Origin: Psococerastis gibbosa
Lineage: Eukaryota; Arthropoda; Insecta; Psocodea; Psocidae
Assembly: GCA_963971405.1 (NCBI GenBank)
Contig: OZ020486.1
Coordinates: 2,232,001-2,296,000, forward strand
Direction: 5' to 3'
Length of the DNA: 64,000 nucleotides
In this document: piece by piece, positions 41,701 to 52,183 of the stretch
Numbering within the stretch: the first letter of the stretch is position 1
Layout of the letters: each line of letters opens with the position of its first letter
The notes under the pieces: generated by a model
Told to the model about the DNA's origin: nothing
The model's database searches: none
What the model saw: only the letters and a program-made list of their open reading frames with translations
Translations under genes and position numbers: made by a program

Positions 41701-44700
41701 AAATAAAAATCATTGTTTTTTAAACATCTCCGTCAATGTAAGCTGTTTTGCGGTCTTCAACCGTTTTCGGGCAGCCAGGTCACGCATTCGCTTGACGGTG
41801 AGCAGTTGCAAGTGGTCACACTCGGGCTGACGCTCCATCCACTTCAAAGCAGTCTCGAGGCCGGCAAATGCTTCACTAGCTGATGGTCCAGCGTCTACTT
41901 CAACATCAGTAGAAAGTTCTTCTTCCACTTCCACTTCAACATCTTCTCTCACACTTACAACAATTTCATCGTCATTGAGAATTTGAAAACCAGAGTCAGA
42001 CGTGTCACATAGCGCACTTAGACTTTTTTGGGCCAATTTTTTGTGATTCGGATAATCGGCGATTCGGATAGTCGGAGTTCGGATAATTGGAGTTCTACTG
42101 TAGTTTTAACCGGCAAGGCATAGATCGTAGGTACGCATCCCGTCAAGCCCAGATGTTTCTTGATTCTCTAATTTTTAAGGTATAATATTTATTGGTGTTT
42201 ATTAATATTTTTGCACTTTAGCTCATTATTTGTTTTCAATGTTACCGGAACTTGTGCGTACTCTTGTATACTGTAATATGCGTATAGGCCTACTTCTGTA
42301 AAACATGATTCGCAGTATAATTAATTCTGTATAAAGTTCACAATTTCTATAGGAGCCGCGGCTCCCAGATAAGCTAAACACTGTTTTATTGGACCATTTG
42401 AAATGCCCAGCTCAAAATGGGCTCAGAAAGGTACAAAAGAATTGTATAGACTAGCATATACAATATTAATGGTTTATAGTTTCGCGTATATATCAATATA
42501 TATATATATATATATATATAGAAACCCCAATGTTTCGATTGTTCGGGCTGATGATTTGTTAAGCGCAAACAATTTCCTACACGAAAGTTGTCCATTACAA
42601 AAGTACAGTACGCGTTTTTGCCGAGTGTACTCCACTTACTTTTGTCAGTCTAAATAGTAAGAGATGCAGTTAAGGATTCAATATGTATAGAGTATAGAGT
42701 ATTGGTATGCATATTTCACATTCTCTTTCAGGTTCCAAAGAAAGTTACCTGAACGAAATAGATGATGTTAGAATAGAAGAATATGCGGACACTGTAGATG
42801 AAGAAAATGCCTTGGGCAGTGCAAAATATATCGACGTCATAACTGTCCCTCTAATGATGGCTTACGTTACAAGGTAATCCAATCTATACCAATGGACACC
42901 TATCATATACAGTATATCGTATTCAATGTATTCATACAGCCTTTCATCACACCAAATTAAATTCATTTTCTCAACGGTTGTTTCAATAAAAATTGTTTTC
43001 ATTGGCTGGTTATTAACACATTAAAAGAAATTTTCCCCCGAAAGGAAGATATTCGTGGTTTTCATGGTATTGAAACTTCAAATACTCCAACTCTTGCTGA
43101 TTTTTCGTGATTCAGATGAACTTTGGGCTTCACTGGCGTGGGGTTGGCAGAATACAGGGCCCAGAAACTAGGACACCCTGGACACGAAAACGTAACTAAT
43201 TTTACAATTTTCAGGTATATTTTCGGGACAGACAAGCTCCGGCCTAACGCTTTCGAAGTGCGAGGGCTGAACGGCGCGTCAACTGGTATAATTCATTGCG
43301 CAGACGCAGCGACCTGTTCACAGTGGCTCAAATATATTACTGATAACATTATTGGACTTACGCACCTACAGGTACGTCTTTTTATATCTCATACAAAAAA
43401 CATCTTTCACATTTGCTCTATAATACAATATAGGTAGGCTACCTTCTATATTAAAATAATTGATATATTATTCGAATTGACAGAGATAGAAACTGAAATG
43501 CATCGTGAGCTAGGGTGGTCCAACCCTTTTGAATCTGGATAGTAATGGCAATAGGTATATTATCTCCGAGAGTTGGGAGTCCGTAGATGGTGGAGGGTCG
43601 TACACAACCGAGATCACTGGAGGAGTATTGTTGTTGAACAGGCCAATAAACCATCAAGGGCTGTACAAGAAAGAAGAACTTCTGTTGTCATATTTCTGTT
43701 TTGTATTATAATATTTAATTATTTATTTTGTATTGCAGATAAAGCTGTACAATCGCAACTTCCCGCAGTCGGAGCGGATCGACTACATGGGCTGGGTCAA
43801 CGAAGGTATCAGTGCTGGTAACATACCTTGGCTCACCTACAAACCTAGGTTTCTCACTCTAAAAGGAACCGACGTTCTCCTTTTCGAATCCCCTCCGGTA
43901 CTTAATTTATTTTACTCTTATTACCGCGTAAATTTTAATGGAAACTTTTATTTGAAGGAAAATATGAAAATGTCTCATTTTTAGAATAGTTTTGGTTGAA
44001 TATAACGTATAGTATGTGTACTATTTTTTTTTTACTAGTAGGCCTATATACCTGTGCTATCTTTATTTTCCAAAAATATCTTGTGTTAGCTATTTGCATA
44101 CTTCATACTGTATTTGAAGTACTTTTCAGAAATTATGCTGCTCAAATAGAGGATTCTGCTTGGTCGCTAAGGAAGTTATAGGCACTAAAGCTTCTACATC
44201 CAGTTTTATTCATTTTAATGTCAAGTATATAGGCTTATGTAGACAATCTCTTGTTTAATTTTTTGACACCTGCATAAGCTTGCATTATACATGCCTAATG
44301 CAGTAGTATTGTATTATGAAACACAGCAGCCATATTTAAAAAAAAACTCCAGTCTGGTGATGTTGTATTAGGTACTCAATTTTTGCCGATCCCTATGTAT
44401 CTACTGTATGCACATACATTGTAAAAAGGGCCAAACACTGAACAGAGCTTTTGGTTATTCCAGTTGAATGTAATAGACTGGCTGCAGTGCGGCCTGATTT
44501 TCAAAGTATACCAGACCATGTTCCGTGTACTGAAGGACTCTGAACACAAGGACGAGCGACAGCACTGTTTCCTGGTCCAGACGTGTGGACAAAACAGTAG
44601 ATATCTGTCTGTGGAGACACGACAGGAACTGCTCAGGATAGAAGGAGCCTGGCACTCGGCTGTCTGCACCGCTGTAGCTAAAATTGGGGTTAGTACATAC

Positions 44701-47222
44701 AGTAAGTAGGCTATGTAATACTGTAGATGTCAGGACCTGCAGTGGTTTGAGCCCCACACTTGCTACATTTTCTGGCCATCCTTCATGTAAAGGTCCCCAG
44801 TCTTCCTATAATTGAGTGTAAGCCCTAATTCTGTTACGTTGGCTTATTATAATTATAATTATTTACTGACGCTGCCATCCATAAAAAACCCTTCAATAAT
44901 AATAATAATACTTCTATGTTTAGTGATGGGCCAGCAAATGGCTCTAACGCAGAATTAGCCCTACAGTGTATCCTCAAAGACCTCAAGCCGAACACATCCA
45001 TGTAAAGCTACAGATTCTCCGAATTCTATACAGTATATAGGACTAAGTTTCCTCGATAGGTAATGACGATCATGTTTTTTGACGCAGAGCAAAACGTTCC
45101 AAGTGAAGTGGAGTGGTCAACAAAGCGCCCTCACACTAGATTGGCACTACGGGTTTATTCTCAAAGACCTTGAGTCAAAAACATCCATGTGGAGCTACAG
45201 ATTTTCCCAGCTCAAGGGTAGTTCTGATGACGGAAACTTCAGGCTTAAGCTCCATTTCCAACAACCTGACACCAAAATTATTGAGACGAAGGTAACGACC
45301 ACCCTACCTGCTGACTTTCCTGTATATACAATAGTACGTGCAGCCTACACTAACTCCTAGTTGCTTTCCAATTTATACGTAGCATAAGGAAAGCTTTGTG
45401 ATGGTCGAAATTTTCGATTCCGAGATTTCAAAGGATTTACACGTTTAGAAGTCCCAGGAACCCAAAAAAGTGGTTTTTACGAAATGTCTGTCTGTCGCTC
45501 TGTCTGTCGCTCTGTCTGTCGCTCTGTCGCTCTGTCTGTCTGTTCGTCGATTTCCGGGCAAACTACTCGGTCGATTTTGATGAAATTAGGCATGTAGGTT
45601 CACAAAAATCATACCTCGAGAACATTTTTTTATTTTGGGCAAATTCAATTTGAGGTGGTTTTATTTTCAAAAAACTCCAAAAAACGTATATAAAAATTAT
45701 TTCTCAAAAACGGCTACAACGATTTCTTTTAAATTCACATATATTATAGCGGTTATTAATGTTAACAAAATGCGGGGGTCACGTGCCCCTTGATAGTTTG
45801 CGTCTGGGGGTAAAAAAATAAAAATAACTAAATTTTAATGAAAAATGACTAAAAAATAATTTTTCTGCGACACCTTTCGATCGATGATTTCTACCTACAG
45901 GCATGTTTTAGGTGTTAAATTGAGTAACGAAACCGGACAGGTTACTTGCCCTAAAACCTATTTGGTTTTGTGCAAAAAATGTTTCTTTGAAAAAATTATA
46001 GAAAATTCACGCTCAAATGCATGGCGTGCTCTGCCATTATTGCTGTGTGGTAATGTTTTGGTCTGACCTATTAACTATATAGAGTTAACCTCACCTCCAG
46101 TGACGTTAGATGGACAACCCCCCCCCCCCCCGAGATATCGGAAATTTAACCATATGAAAATTATGAAAATTATTTACCATGAAATTACTCATTTTCTCTG
46201 TCTGCTAATTTTGATAAATTGGAAAGCATGTTCGAGTAAACTCGGACCGGTTCTTCAACTTGTTTCAGAGGAAAAATTTACCATTTTGTGGGGTAAAGGC
46301 GTGCTTCCCATAATTCAATGTTCTTTTTCATTGCAATAATTAATATTAGGACGCCACTACGTAATGAGCCTAGTTTGGGTGCTACTGAGTTTCCAGCCGA
46401 AGAAATGTCAACGTATGATAAACCAGCTTCAATCAAAATGCAAGTATAGACTACTTTGCAACTATACATTGTCATTGAATATATAGGCTACATAACTCAA
46501 ATAAGTAGTGGAACGAGGAGGGGGGGGCGGGGTGGATAAACTTTTTGGCAATTGATCCATCATTGCAACATGTCTTTCTCTGAATGAAAGTTAATAAGAA
46601 AAAAGAGAGGCTGAGCCCTCTTCTTTTTCAGGGGCACCCCATCAATTAAGTGAAAAAGGCTATCACTGCAATAAGTACCACGCTTTTGTATAAACTCAAT
46701 ACTTTGCGCCTATTATCAAAAAATTCCCCGGGGGACTCCCTAGCCCTCCTCCCCCCCTTATTTGTAGTAATACTCTTCGTCTGTAAAATGTAAACGTTAC
46801 TGCTATCAAAATGCATCAAACCCCTCTATTTCAGTCATATTTCTTTCCAAGCATTTCCCCCGGTGGAGACCCCTTTTTCTACATATTTAGGAAAATGGGG
46901 GGGGGGGGAGGTCGCCAAATGATACACCGCCCCTTCAAAACCCATATCGTTACACCGCTGCATAATTATAGCGTTGCAGAGCGTTCTCGTTTGCGTGCAT
47001 GTCTTCCTCACAGTCATAGAAGTTGCCTATTAGTGATCTTTTATTTGAAAGCTCGTACCACTGTATATATAACTATTTAGGTAGCTTTCTATTGTTTTTT
47101 TGTTGTTGCAGGAACTAGAGTGCACATCATTGCAAAGCGTTCTGTTCTGCATGCATGCCTTCCTCACAGCCAAAGTTGCTTCCGTAGATCCGGCTTTCCT
47201 CAGCTTCCCGTACAACATGTAG
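38617..47222 (+). CDS. Gamma-syntrophin-type adaptor protein, complete, nine coding exons
   Basis: Exons: 38617-38766, 39495-39651, 41217-41342, 42732-42873, 43215-43371, 43739-43897, 44464-44688, 45088-45291 and 47112-47222. They give 1431 nt, or 476 aa plus TAG. Syntrophins are scaffold proteins of the dystrophin complex under the plasma membrane: the PDZ domain binds channels and enzymes, and the C-terminal part binds dystrophin or dystrobrevin. Residues 1-50 are the first half of the split PH domain (MRLHLTTELL). Residues about 51-145 are PDZ with FGLGFSIKGG. Residues about 190-285 complete PH1 (AFEVRGLNGASTGIIHCADA). PH2 follows to about 372 (YMGWVNEG). The syntrophin-unique domain ends the protein (YRFSQLKGSSDDG). 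Length and order fit the gamma class, near 500 aa in vertebrates. All phases agree and no break is seen. ATG 38617 or 38620 could start; both are in frame. Confidence 0.93.
38850..39150 (+). mobile_element. LINE fragment, relative of the split LINE at 16.9-18.5 kb
   Basis: It encodes YYGILAWGRTTVGNMDAVLR, then LQKRGVRYMLQLGPRDNCRS and KIMTAPSLCIF, and fades after RPAPR. The uninterrupted MDAVLRLQKRG gives the empty-site reference for the nested insertion at 17412-18045. It lies in syntrophin intron 1. Confidence 0.85.
39495..39651 (+). CDS. Syntrophin exon 2 (PDZ, first part)
   Basis: The acceptor is TTTCCCGCAG and the donor GTAAAC at 39652. It encodes ERTVVLTRLKEFGLGFSIKG, then FVGDAIIK. 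The GLGF loop that binds target C-termini is intact. Confidence 0.93.
40475..40707. mobile_element. Small Penelope-related insertion with inverted ends
   Basis: A 13-bp duplication TATTCAATAGGTT flanks it (40462-40474, 40708-40720). The block GAAGAACCAGTGGAATCCGG...GTGAACTTAC at the left is repeated inverted at 40618-40674 around a loop of about 95 bp. The right end, GGCGAAAGCCTTTGCAGTTACAT-like, also occurs at about 20045-20070 beside the GIY-YIG Penelope-like element. The left half matches 16600-16745. Confidence 0.65.
41217..41342 (+). CDS. Syntrophin exon 3 (PDZ, second part)
   Basis: The acceptor is GTTGCAG and the donor GTCGGT at 41343. It completes PDZ with NQTWLTACSHDEALDIL, then VTLFVKHYP. 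The conserved helix His (ACSHDEAL) is present. Confidence 0.93.
41486..42100 (-). mobile_element. pogo/Tigger element, internally deleted
   Basis: The termini CAGTAGAACTCCAATTATCC and its inverted copy at 42081-42100 are flanked by TA (41484-41485, 42101-42102). The sub-terminal AATTAATGGGGACCGG is a pogo/Tigger hallmark. The minus frame 42036-41710 encodes only the transposase C-terminus: FAGLETALKWMERQPECDHL, then RDLAARKRL and a TLTEMFKKQ end, as in jerky/CENP-B-like transposases. The DDE catalytic core is absent. It lies in syntrophin intron 3. Confidence 0.92.
42115..42180 (+). repeat. SINE family 1 relic
   Basis: GGCATAGATCGTAGGTACGC, then ATCCCGTCAAGCCCAG and a TTCTCTAATTT tail match the SINE head-body junction at 14540-14640 with a damaged B-box. 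Confidence 0.5.
42496..42520. repeat. TA microsatellite
   Basis: An uninterrupted run of about 12 TA units in syntrophin intron 3. Confidence 0.85.
42732..42873 (+). CDS. Syntrophin exon 4 (linker into PH1 C-half)
   Basis: The acceptor is TCTCTTTCAG and the donor GTAATC at 42874. It reads GSKESYLNEIDDVRIEEYAD to VPLMMAYVT, an acidic linker and then a PH strand. Confidence 0.9.
43215..43371 (+). CDS. Syntrophin exon 5 (PH1 C-half)
   Basis: The acceptor is CAATTTTCAG and the donor GTACGT at 43372. It reads YIFGTDKLRPNAFEVRGLNG and ends with the PH helix WLKYITDNI. Confidence 0.93.
43573..43680 (+). other. Possible LINE ORF2 end relic
   Basis: One frame gives RRWWRVVHNRDHWRSIVVEQ, resembling the W-x(8)-W-R-x-I-V ending of RTE-type proteins. 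It lies in syntrophin intron 5 with no further support. Confidence 0.25.
43739..43897 (+). CDS. Syntrophin exon 6 (PH2 start)
   Basis: The acceptor is TGTATTGCAG and the donor GTACTT at 43898. It reads IKLYNRNFPQSERIDYMGWV, then PRFLTLKGTDVLLFESPP. Confidence 0.93.
44464..44688 (+). CDS. Syntrophin exon 7 (PH2 end)
   Basis: The acceptor is TTATTCCAG and the donor GTTAGT at 44689. It reads LNVIDWLQCGLIFKVYQTMF to GAWHSAVCTAVAKIG, the C-terminal helix of PH2. Confidence 0.93.
44726..44850 (+). mobile_element. SINE family 2 fragment
   Basis: TGGTTTGAGCCCCACACTTG, then CTACATTTTCTGGCCATCCT and a GTTACGTTGGCTTATTA end match the SINE at 5530-5755 in the opposite orientation. Only the end of the B-box remains. 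Confidence 0.6.
44971..45026 (+). pseudogene. Decayed duplicate of part of syntrophin exon 8
   Basis: It aligns with 45158-45213 with 12 differences in 56 bases. The codon frame is kept (ILKDL, TSM, SYRFS), but TGG (Trp) is now TAA. Weaker similarity may extend upstream to about 44932. It lies in intron 7. Confidence 0.8.
45088..45291 (+). CDS. Syntrophin exon 8 (syntrophin-unique domain)
   Basis: The acceptor is TTGACGCAG and the donor GTAACG at 45292. It contains YRFSQLKGSSDDG and LHFQQPDTK, the most conserved part of the syntrophin-unique domain. A decayed partial copy lies at 44971-45026. Confidence 0.95.
45363..46255 (+). repeat. R1 dispersed repeat, full copy
   Basis: It runs from GCTTTCCAATTTATACG to CGGACCGGTTCTT. 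The tetranucleotide tract is broken by GCTC units (45488-45545). A C homopolymer lies at 46118-46130. It starts about 70 bp after the exon 8 donor. Confidence 0.87.
46620..46905. repeat. Degenerate relative of the 18822-19733 element
   Basis: TTCCCCGGGGGACTCCC, the GTAAAATGTAAACGTTACTG segment and AAAATGCATCAAACCCCTC, then CCCCCGGTGGAGACCCC echo the repeated GCGTAAAACC/CCGGGGGAGACCCC units. The ends are not resolved. Confidence 0.5.
46974..47031 (+). pseudogene. Decayed duplicate of part of syntrophin exon 9
   Basis: 46974-47013 aligns with 47130-47169 with 6 differences in 40 bases. The frame LQSVLVCVHVFLT is kept and most changes are conservative. After a small indel the match continues over AAGTTGC, then TAG stops the frame. 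No in-frame acceptor is visible upstream. Confidence 0.8.
47112..47222 (+). CDS. Syntrophin exon 9 (C-terminus and stop)
   Basis: The acceptor is GTTGTTGCAG at 47111. It reads ELECTSLQSVLFCMHAFLTA, ends SFPYNM, and stops at TAG 47220-47222. A decayed copy of its middle lies at 46974-47031. Confidence 0.93.
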   Translation, partial: ELECTSLQSVLFCMHAFLTAKVASVDPAFLSFPYNM

Positions 47223-48574
47223 GGGCGTCGACAGCAGCAGGACTTCATAGAGGCCTTCATTTAAATGATGAGGAGGAGTTACATGGAAATGTTGGGGACA
47301 GGGCGGTACAAAAGGCCTTCGATATATGAAATTAGGTAAAATTTGGTTCAAATTTAATGTTTGTGTGAACAGCAATGTTCGTAAAAGTAAAACGTTACAT
47401 GGAAAAGCTGGGAATAGCTTGGTACAAACGATGTTATTAATGTCCTAGAAGAATTTGATTTTGAAATAAATGGTTTAAAGACGTGCGATAGGCGTATAAT
47501 TAGAACTGAAGGCATAAGGCAATATTTTGTGAAATATCCAGCTACTTCATTGGAGAACTATAAAATCGCTATAATGTTCAAATTTCCTCAGGTCTCCAAT
47601 ATCGAAAGCCAGTAGGCACTTTAAATAAAGTCAATATAAATGTCTTTAAAATTGGAATGAAAAGTCAATCACTGAGAATTAGGGAGACGTTGCAGGCCTA
47701 TTTACTGTATATTATACTGTAGGGTAGGCATTCAGACTATAATATGTTATGGGTAACTATCCACTGTAAGTTAGTAATGAACTTTTCCGGAGTGTGCTGC
47801 TTTTCCATAGCATGCTAGTAGGGTAAACAGTATTCCTTAACGTGACTTTTCAAATGATCGTGGGACTTATCTTAAATGATAAATCATCCGGTAATAGTGA
47901 AAACAATTTTTTCAGAGGTCTCAAAGTTACCTTTTTACCTGACACTATATTGCATAGCCAACATCATGTACTTGCAACCGTGAAATTGAAGCAAAGTCGG
48001 GTCATAATGCCTTATTGCCTTCTGTATAGTACCTAACGTAAATAGGCCTACAAATTATACAATACCAGGGCTGTAATGCATGTGTTTTATTGTATTTATT
48101 GAAAATAGCAATTGATTGTAAGTACATTGTGTACAATTGTATTGTAGTTTCTGTCATAATACTCATAGTTGATATCTATGAATCTGAGTATTTCGCACAT
48201 ATTACGAATTAAATAAATTCATTGTAAGATGTAGGTTATACAGTATCTATACTAGTGGCCTATAACACATTTTCGGTATACCAAGTATACAACTCTGTAT
48301 TGTATGAATCTGTTTTATCTCCAGGCAGTGATAGCCCAGCAGATGTTTTACCGACGGGGGTTTCACTCGAGTATTCTTCGATTTATGGCCCATAAGTTGT
48401 CTCGTGTATACAATGAAAGTTTGTTCCTCATCTATGTAAACCTGCTGCTTTTCTTCTTAAAATATAGGCTACACAAAAAGAACAATCCATTGGAATACAA
48501 CAGCCAACACATATCTACGAGATACTGTAAATAGTTATTTTCTCTTGCGCGCAGTCGTTTATTTATGCCTGAGT
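47223..48574. other. 3' flank of the syntrophin gene
   Basis: Candidate AATAAA signals lie at about 47464 and 47623. A piece resembling the MITE at 61441-61568 occurs at about 47828-47867 (CAGTATTCCTTAACGTGACT). No coding sequence is evident. Confidence 0.4.
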
Positions 48575-48870
48575 CTAACTTTATGGTGGATTTGTAAAGG
48601 TTAATGGCACTGATATAGTACTATTTAACGAAGGGTTAGTTGTACTTACATTACCTTCTGTGTTAATAGCCCCCTTCCCCTGACACAGCAGACAATGAAA
48701 CAACAACTAAACCTTTGTTAAACTAACTTTATGGTGGATTTGTAAAGGTTAATGGCACTGATATAGTACTATTTAACGAAGGGTTAGTTGTACTTACATT
48801 ACCTGCTGTGTTAATAGCCCCCTTCCCCTGACACAGCAGACAATGAAACAACAACTAACCCTTTGTTAAA
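48575..48870. repeat. 148-bp tandem duplication with internal hairpin
   Basis: Units 48575-48722 and 48723-48870 differ at only a few bases, and a 12-base start of a third (CTAACTTTATGG) follows. Each unit holds an inverted repeat: TTTAACGAAGGGTTAGTTGT pairs with ACAACTAA(A/C)CCTTTGTTAAA, and CTGCTGTGTTAA overlaps GACACAGCAG. The unit is probably a small palindromic element duplicated in place. Confidence 0.9.
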
Positions 48871-49206
48871 CTAACTTTATGGCTACATACCCATGAATGT
48901 TAAGGCACAGGGCAACTTCTATACTTCGGAGGGATTTTAATGTCAGGAGTATTCAGTCTATATCTGGCTATATTTCCTCAATCCTAGACTATTGCAGCTC
49001 ATTTTTAAATTAATTCCAAAGTCACAGGAAATATCGGTCGTAGACCCATAAGTGAGGTGAAATCCAATACTGAACAAAAATCTTAAGTGTAGCCTAATTA
49101 ATGACGAATAAAAACTATAATCATTCTTCCTTCAACATATTCAAGACTCGTGGAAAACCGTGCAAACGCGCTATTTTGAATTGATGTTGTTCTATTGCAC
49201 TCCTTA

Positions 49207-49582
49207 GGTGCCCATTCCATTGACCGGCTAGGGCTATTTCCAAAAACGGTGACGTGGTAGCAGACATTCAAGACTTAGGTGGCGTCTCCACCGACCTCGC
49301 ATTGCAGAATTGACGGAAATGTTTATTTTCCTCTATGCCGTAGTTAAAATTGATCAATGATCATACAGTAAAATCACAAACTAAAATTAAAAAATTGCTT
49401 CATGGGATATGTTAATTACAAACATTTTAATAGATTTCTATAAAAAGAAAAACAAACATTTCCGTCAATGTCATTTGTAATCTGCAATGCGAGGTCGGTG
49501 GAAACGCTACCTAAGTCTTGAACGTCTGCTACCACGTCACCGTTGTTGGAAATAGCCCTAGCCGGTCAATGGAATGGGCGCC
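49207..49582. mobile_element. Palindromic PIF/Harbinger-like MITE, 376 bp
   Basis: TTA duplications lie at 49204-49206 and 49583-49585. The arms begin GGTGCCCATTCC / GGAATGGGCGCC and stay paired for about 110 bp, through CTAGGGCTATTTCC, ACGTGGTAGCAGAC and AGACTTAGGTGGCG. A more divergent inner palindrome with CCGACCTCGCATTGCA follows. There is no ORF. The size, 3-bp TTA and GG...CC ends suit PIF/Harbinger, like 5042-5182. Confidence 0.8.
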
Positions 49583-49585
49583 TTA

Positions 49586-52129
49586 CCAGCCTATGGTAGA
49601 GGGAAAAGCCTGTCATGACCACTAGGGGACGGAATATAGCGTCAGCCATTGATCCGTATGGGTTTTAGACGGTTTAGGGCGCGTGATTGGTCGTATTTGG
49701 CGTCGTACCTTTGTTTCCCCTATAGCAACTGCGGAGGATATCGCAGCGTGCCTGGCGACAGAGAGTTACAAACTATAATTTACATGCATAAAAATATAAT
49801 TTACTCATACAAAGAAGAATATGTTTGAATTATTTTTTATATTTTCTCAGATAGCCTAATGTAAAACAATATCATATTTTTGGAATTTAATTTAATAATG
49901 AATTCAATAAGAAAAATAATTAAATTACGAAAACAAACGAAAAACGTTCGTTGGTGCTACTCCAAATTTTGCTGTGTGCGAAAAGTAACTACTTTACTAC
50001 CTTAAATAACTGAAAAATGCCAAAGAAAGGGGTACCGCAATCAACCAATCAGAGCCCCGTCACGGTGAAAGTAGTGCAGTATATGGCATATATAAGCAGC
50101 CTAGATAGGTACTCCAAATCTTCCTCAGACATTCACTGCAAGGTTTTTATTAATTAATGGGAAAAAAAGAAAGTTCATTTCAAAATACCTATAAAACGTT
50201 CCATGATTTTCTACACATCTTGAATAGGTACCAATTTCCTTTATTTTTCCATTTTCGCATGCCTAAAACGTTTTTAAATGAATTAATTTTGTGAACTCTA
50301 AGTTATAATAAATTCTACAATGTATAATATTAATTAGGTAATCCTGTTGATCCTGTTGTAGGCCTCCATATTGTTCAAATTATTGTCTGTATGACTTGTT
50401 ATTCCTTACCAGTTACCGTACCTATTTAAAATGCACACAATCCGTCACATTTCTTACGTAGATAATAAATAATTTTTCACCTTGTGAGCTGTCGTCAAAA
50501 CTTTAGCTGTCTGCTCTTTGTTGAGTAAGCCAGTGGCGAAATGTAAAACGAAATTAACTAATGTAAAGCACAGTTTACCAGATATAAAAAAAATTACCTA
50601 TACAATATAATAATTAATACATATATATACAGTATAATAAATTTTTACAACAATACAAGTCATGCAACATGCAAAACCAAAATGTTCCAAAATAAACATC
50701 TTGGATTTTAATGTAGCGTTTTAAATTTTGAAAATCTAAAAATACCAATCCCCATATTACACACTCGAATATTGTTCCAATGTTGATCCAAAAAATTCGA
50801 AAAAACCTAAAAGTACCTAAATTCAGATTCAAATCGTATTACATCAACGGAAACAACCCAAATATTTCTTCAATCAAATAAATAGTCAAGTGTAATGACT
50901 ACCAATGAGCTAGGTAGCCATACATCTGACATTGGTATTTAAAGTACTTTTAGTTTTCACCTATCACCCAAGGTTTGGCTGTAAAAATTAACAAATATAT
51001 AGCAAAAATCCATGGCACACCCTGTAAATGGCAGGTCTTTCGATGCGAAGGTTCGCGAATAAAGACTAAAGTAATTCATCATTTTATAAGCAGTGCTCAA
51101 TAGCTTACAATATTGTAATTCTCTACATGGCTACAGCGCAATAATTCAGTTACAGCAATAATATTTGATAAAAAATTGGTTTATTTGTGCATTTATAATA
51201 TGAAAAATAAAAAAACTTGATGATGGAAGGCAGAAGGCAGAAGCAAAGTTTTGGTGGCGAGTCAGTACCTTAGTCAGCACAATTCTTATTAAAGTCCAAT
51301 CAAAAGTAGGTGCTCTTGTTATCGACCAAAAGTTTGTTATTATATTTACTATATATACAGTATATAGAAAGAAAATATTATGGTCTATAATATAATTATT
51401 ATAATTTACATTATTCAATTATTTCCGCTTATTTTTTTCCCATTAGGTACCTGTCTAATATTATCAGCAGTGTGAATACTTATGTATATATGTAGACATT
51501 TAACCCTAGGGCAATTATTTAGTATGGAGCTCCAGTAGGTACTCATAATAATTATCTATTCTTTGCGGTAATAAGTTATAGATATGAAAGATATGTATAT
51601 AGGTTCACTAAGAATTTGCCTTGTTCAATTTTTTAACCGAGCTTGGGTTGAAGTTTTGTTTTGTTTTAAAGCCAAACTCCAGGTCAAACCAAGCCATTGC
51701 ATGGACTCTGCCCCATGACCAGTACGAAGCAGTGTACACTGTACACCCACAAGCTGGGTTGTGTTTGTGGTGTGAGGGTAACTACCCCAGTAAAAGTTTG
51801 GTCGTGGGAATAGTAGGTTATTCCGAGTCTCAGCACGTGGCTCGCACGCGTCCCGCTCGATACTCTTGCTCTTTATTAAAAACTTTGCTGGGGCCACGAG
51901 TACAATATATTGTCTTGCATTGGGGAGTACGCAGTGAGGGGCACACACACATCACTGGCAAGGGGTTGAAACTACACCTAGTTTACCATACTAATATCCT
52001 TTTTTAGCCTAATTACTTTCACTACATTTTCAAGGAATAGCAGAAAATTTTTTTTTTAAACTCACTGTCCTTTTTAATATATTACGGAGATCATGCCGCG
52101 CCAAAGTTTTGCGACCCAAATCATATGTA
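49586..52129. other. Intergenic sequence without recognised gene
   Basis: It is AT-rich. One frame at 51621-52007 is open for 128 codons but shows no family resemblance. No repeat termini were recognised. Confidence 0.35.
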
Positions 52130-52183
52130 GCCTACTAATTGATAAATAGGAAAGTATGTTAGAGTAAACTCGGACCGGTTCTT
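52130..52183 (+). repeat. R1 3' end fragment
   Basis: TTGATAAATAGGAAAGTATG, then AGTAAACTCGGACCGGTTCTT-type sequence, is the last 50 bp or so of R1 on its own. Confidence 0.7.

Noticed and set aside
46960-47031. 46974-47031 as an active alternative last exon of syntrophin
   Set aside because: The only AG upstream (at about 46970) gives the wrong frame, and no pyrimidine tract is present. It is reported as a decayed duplicate instead.
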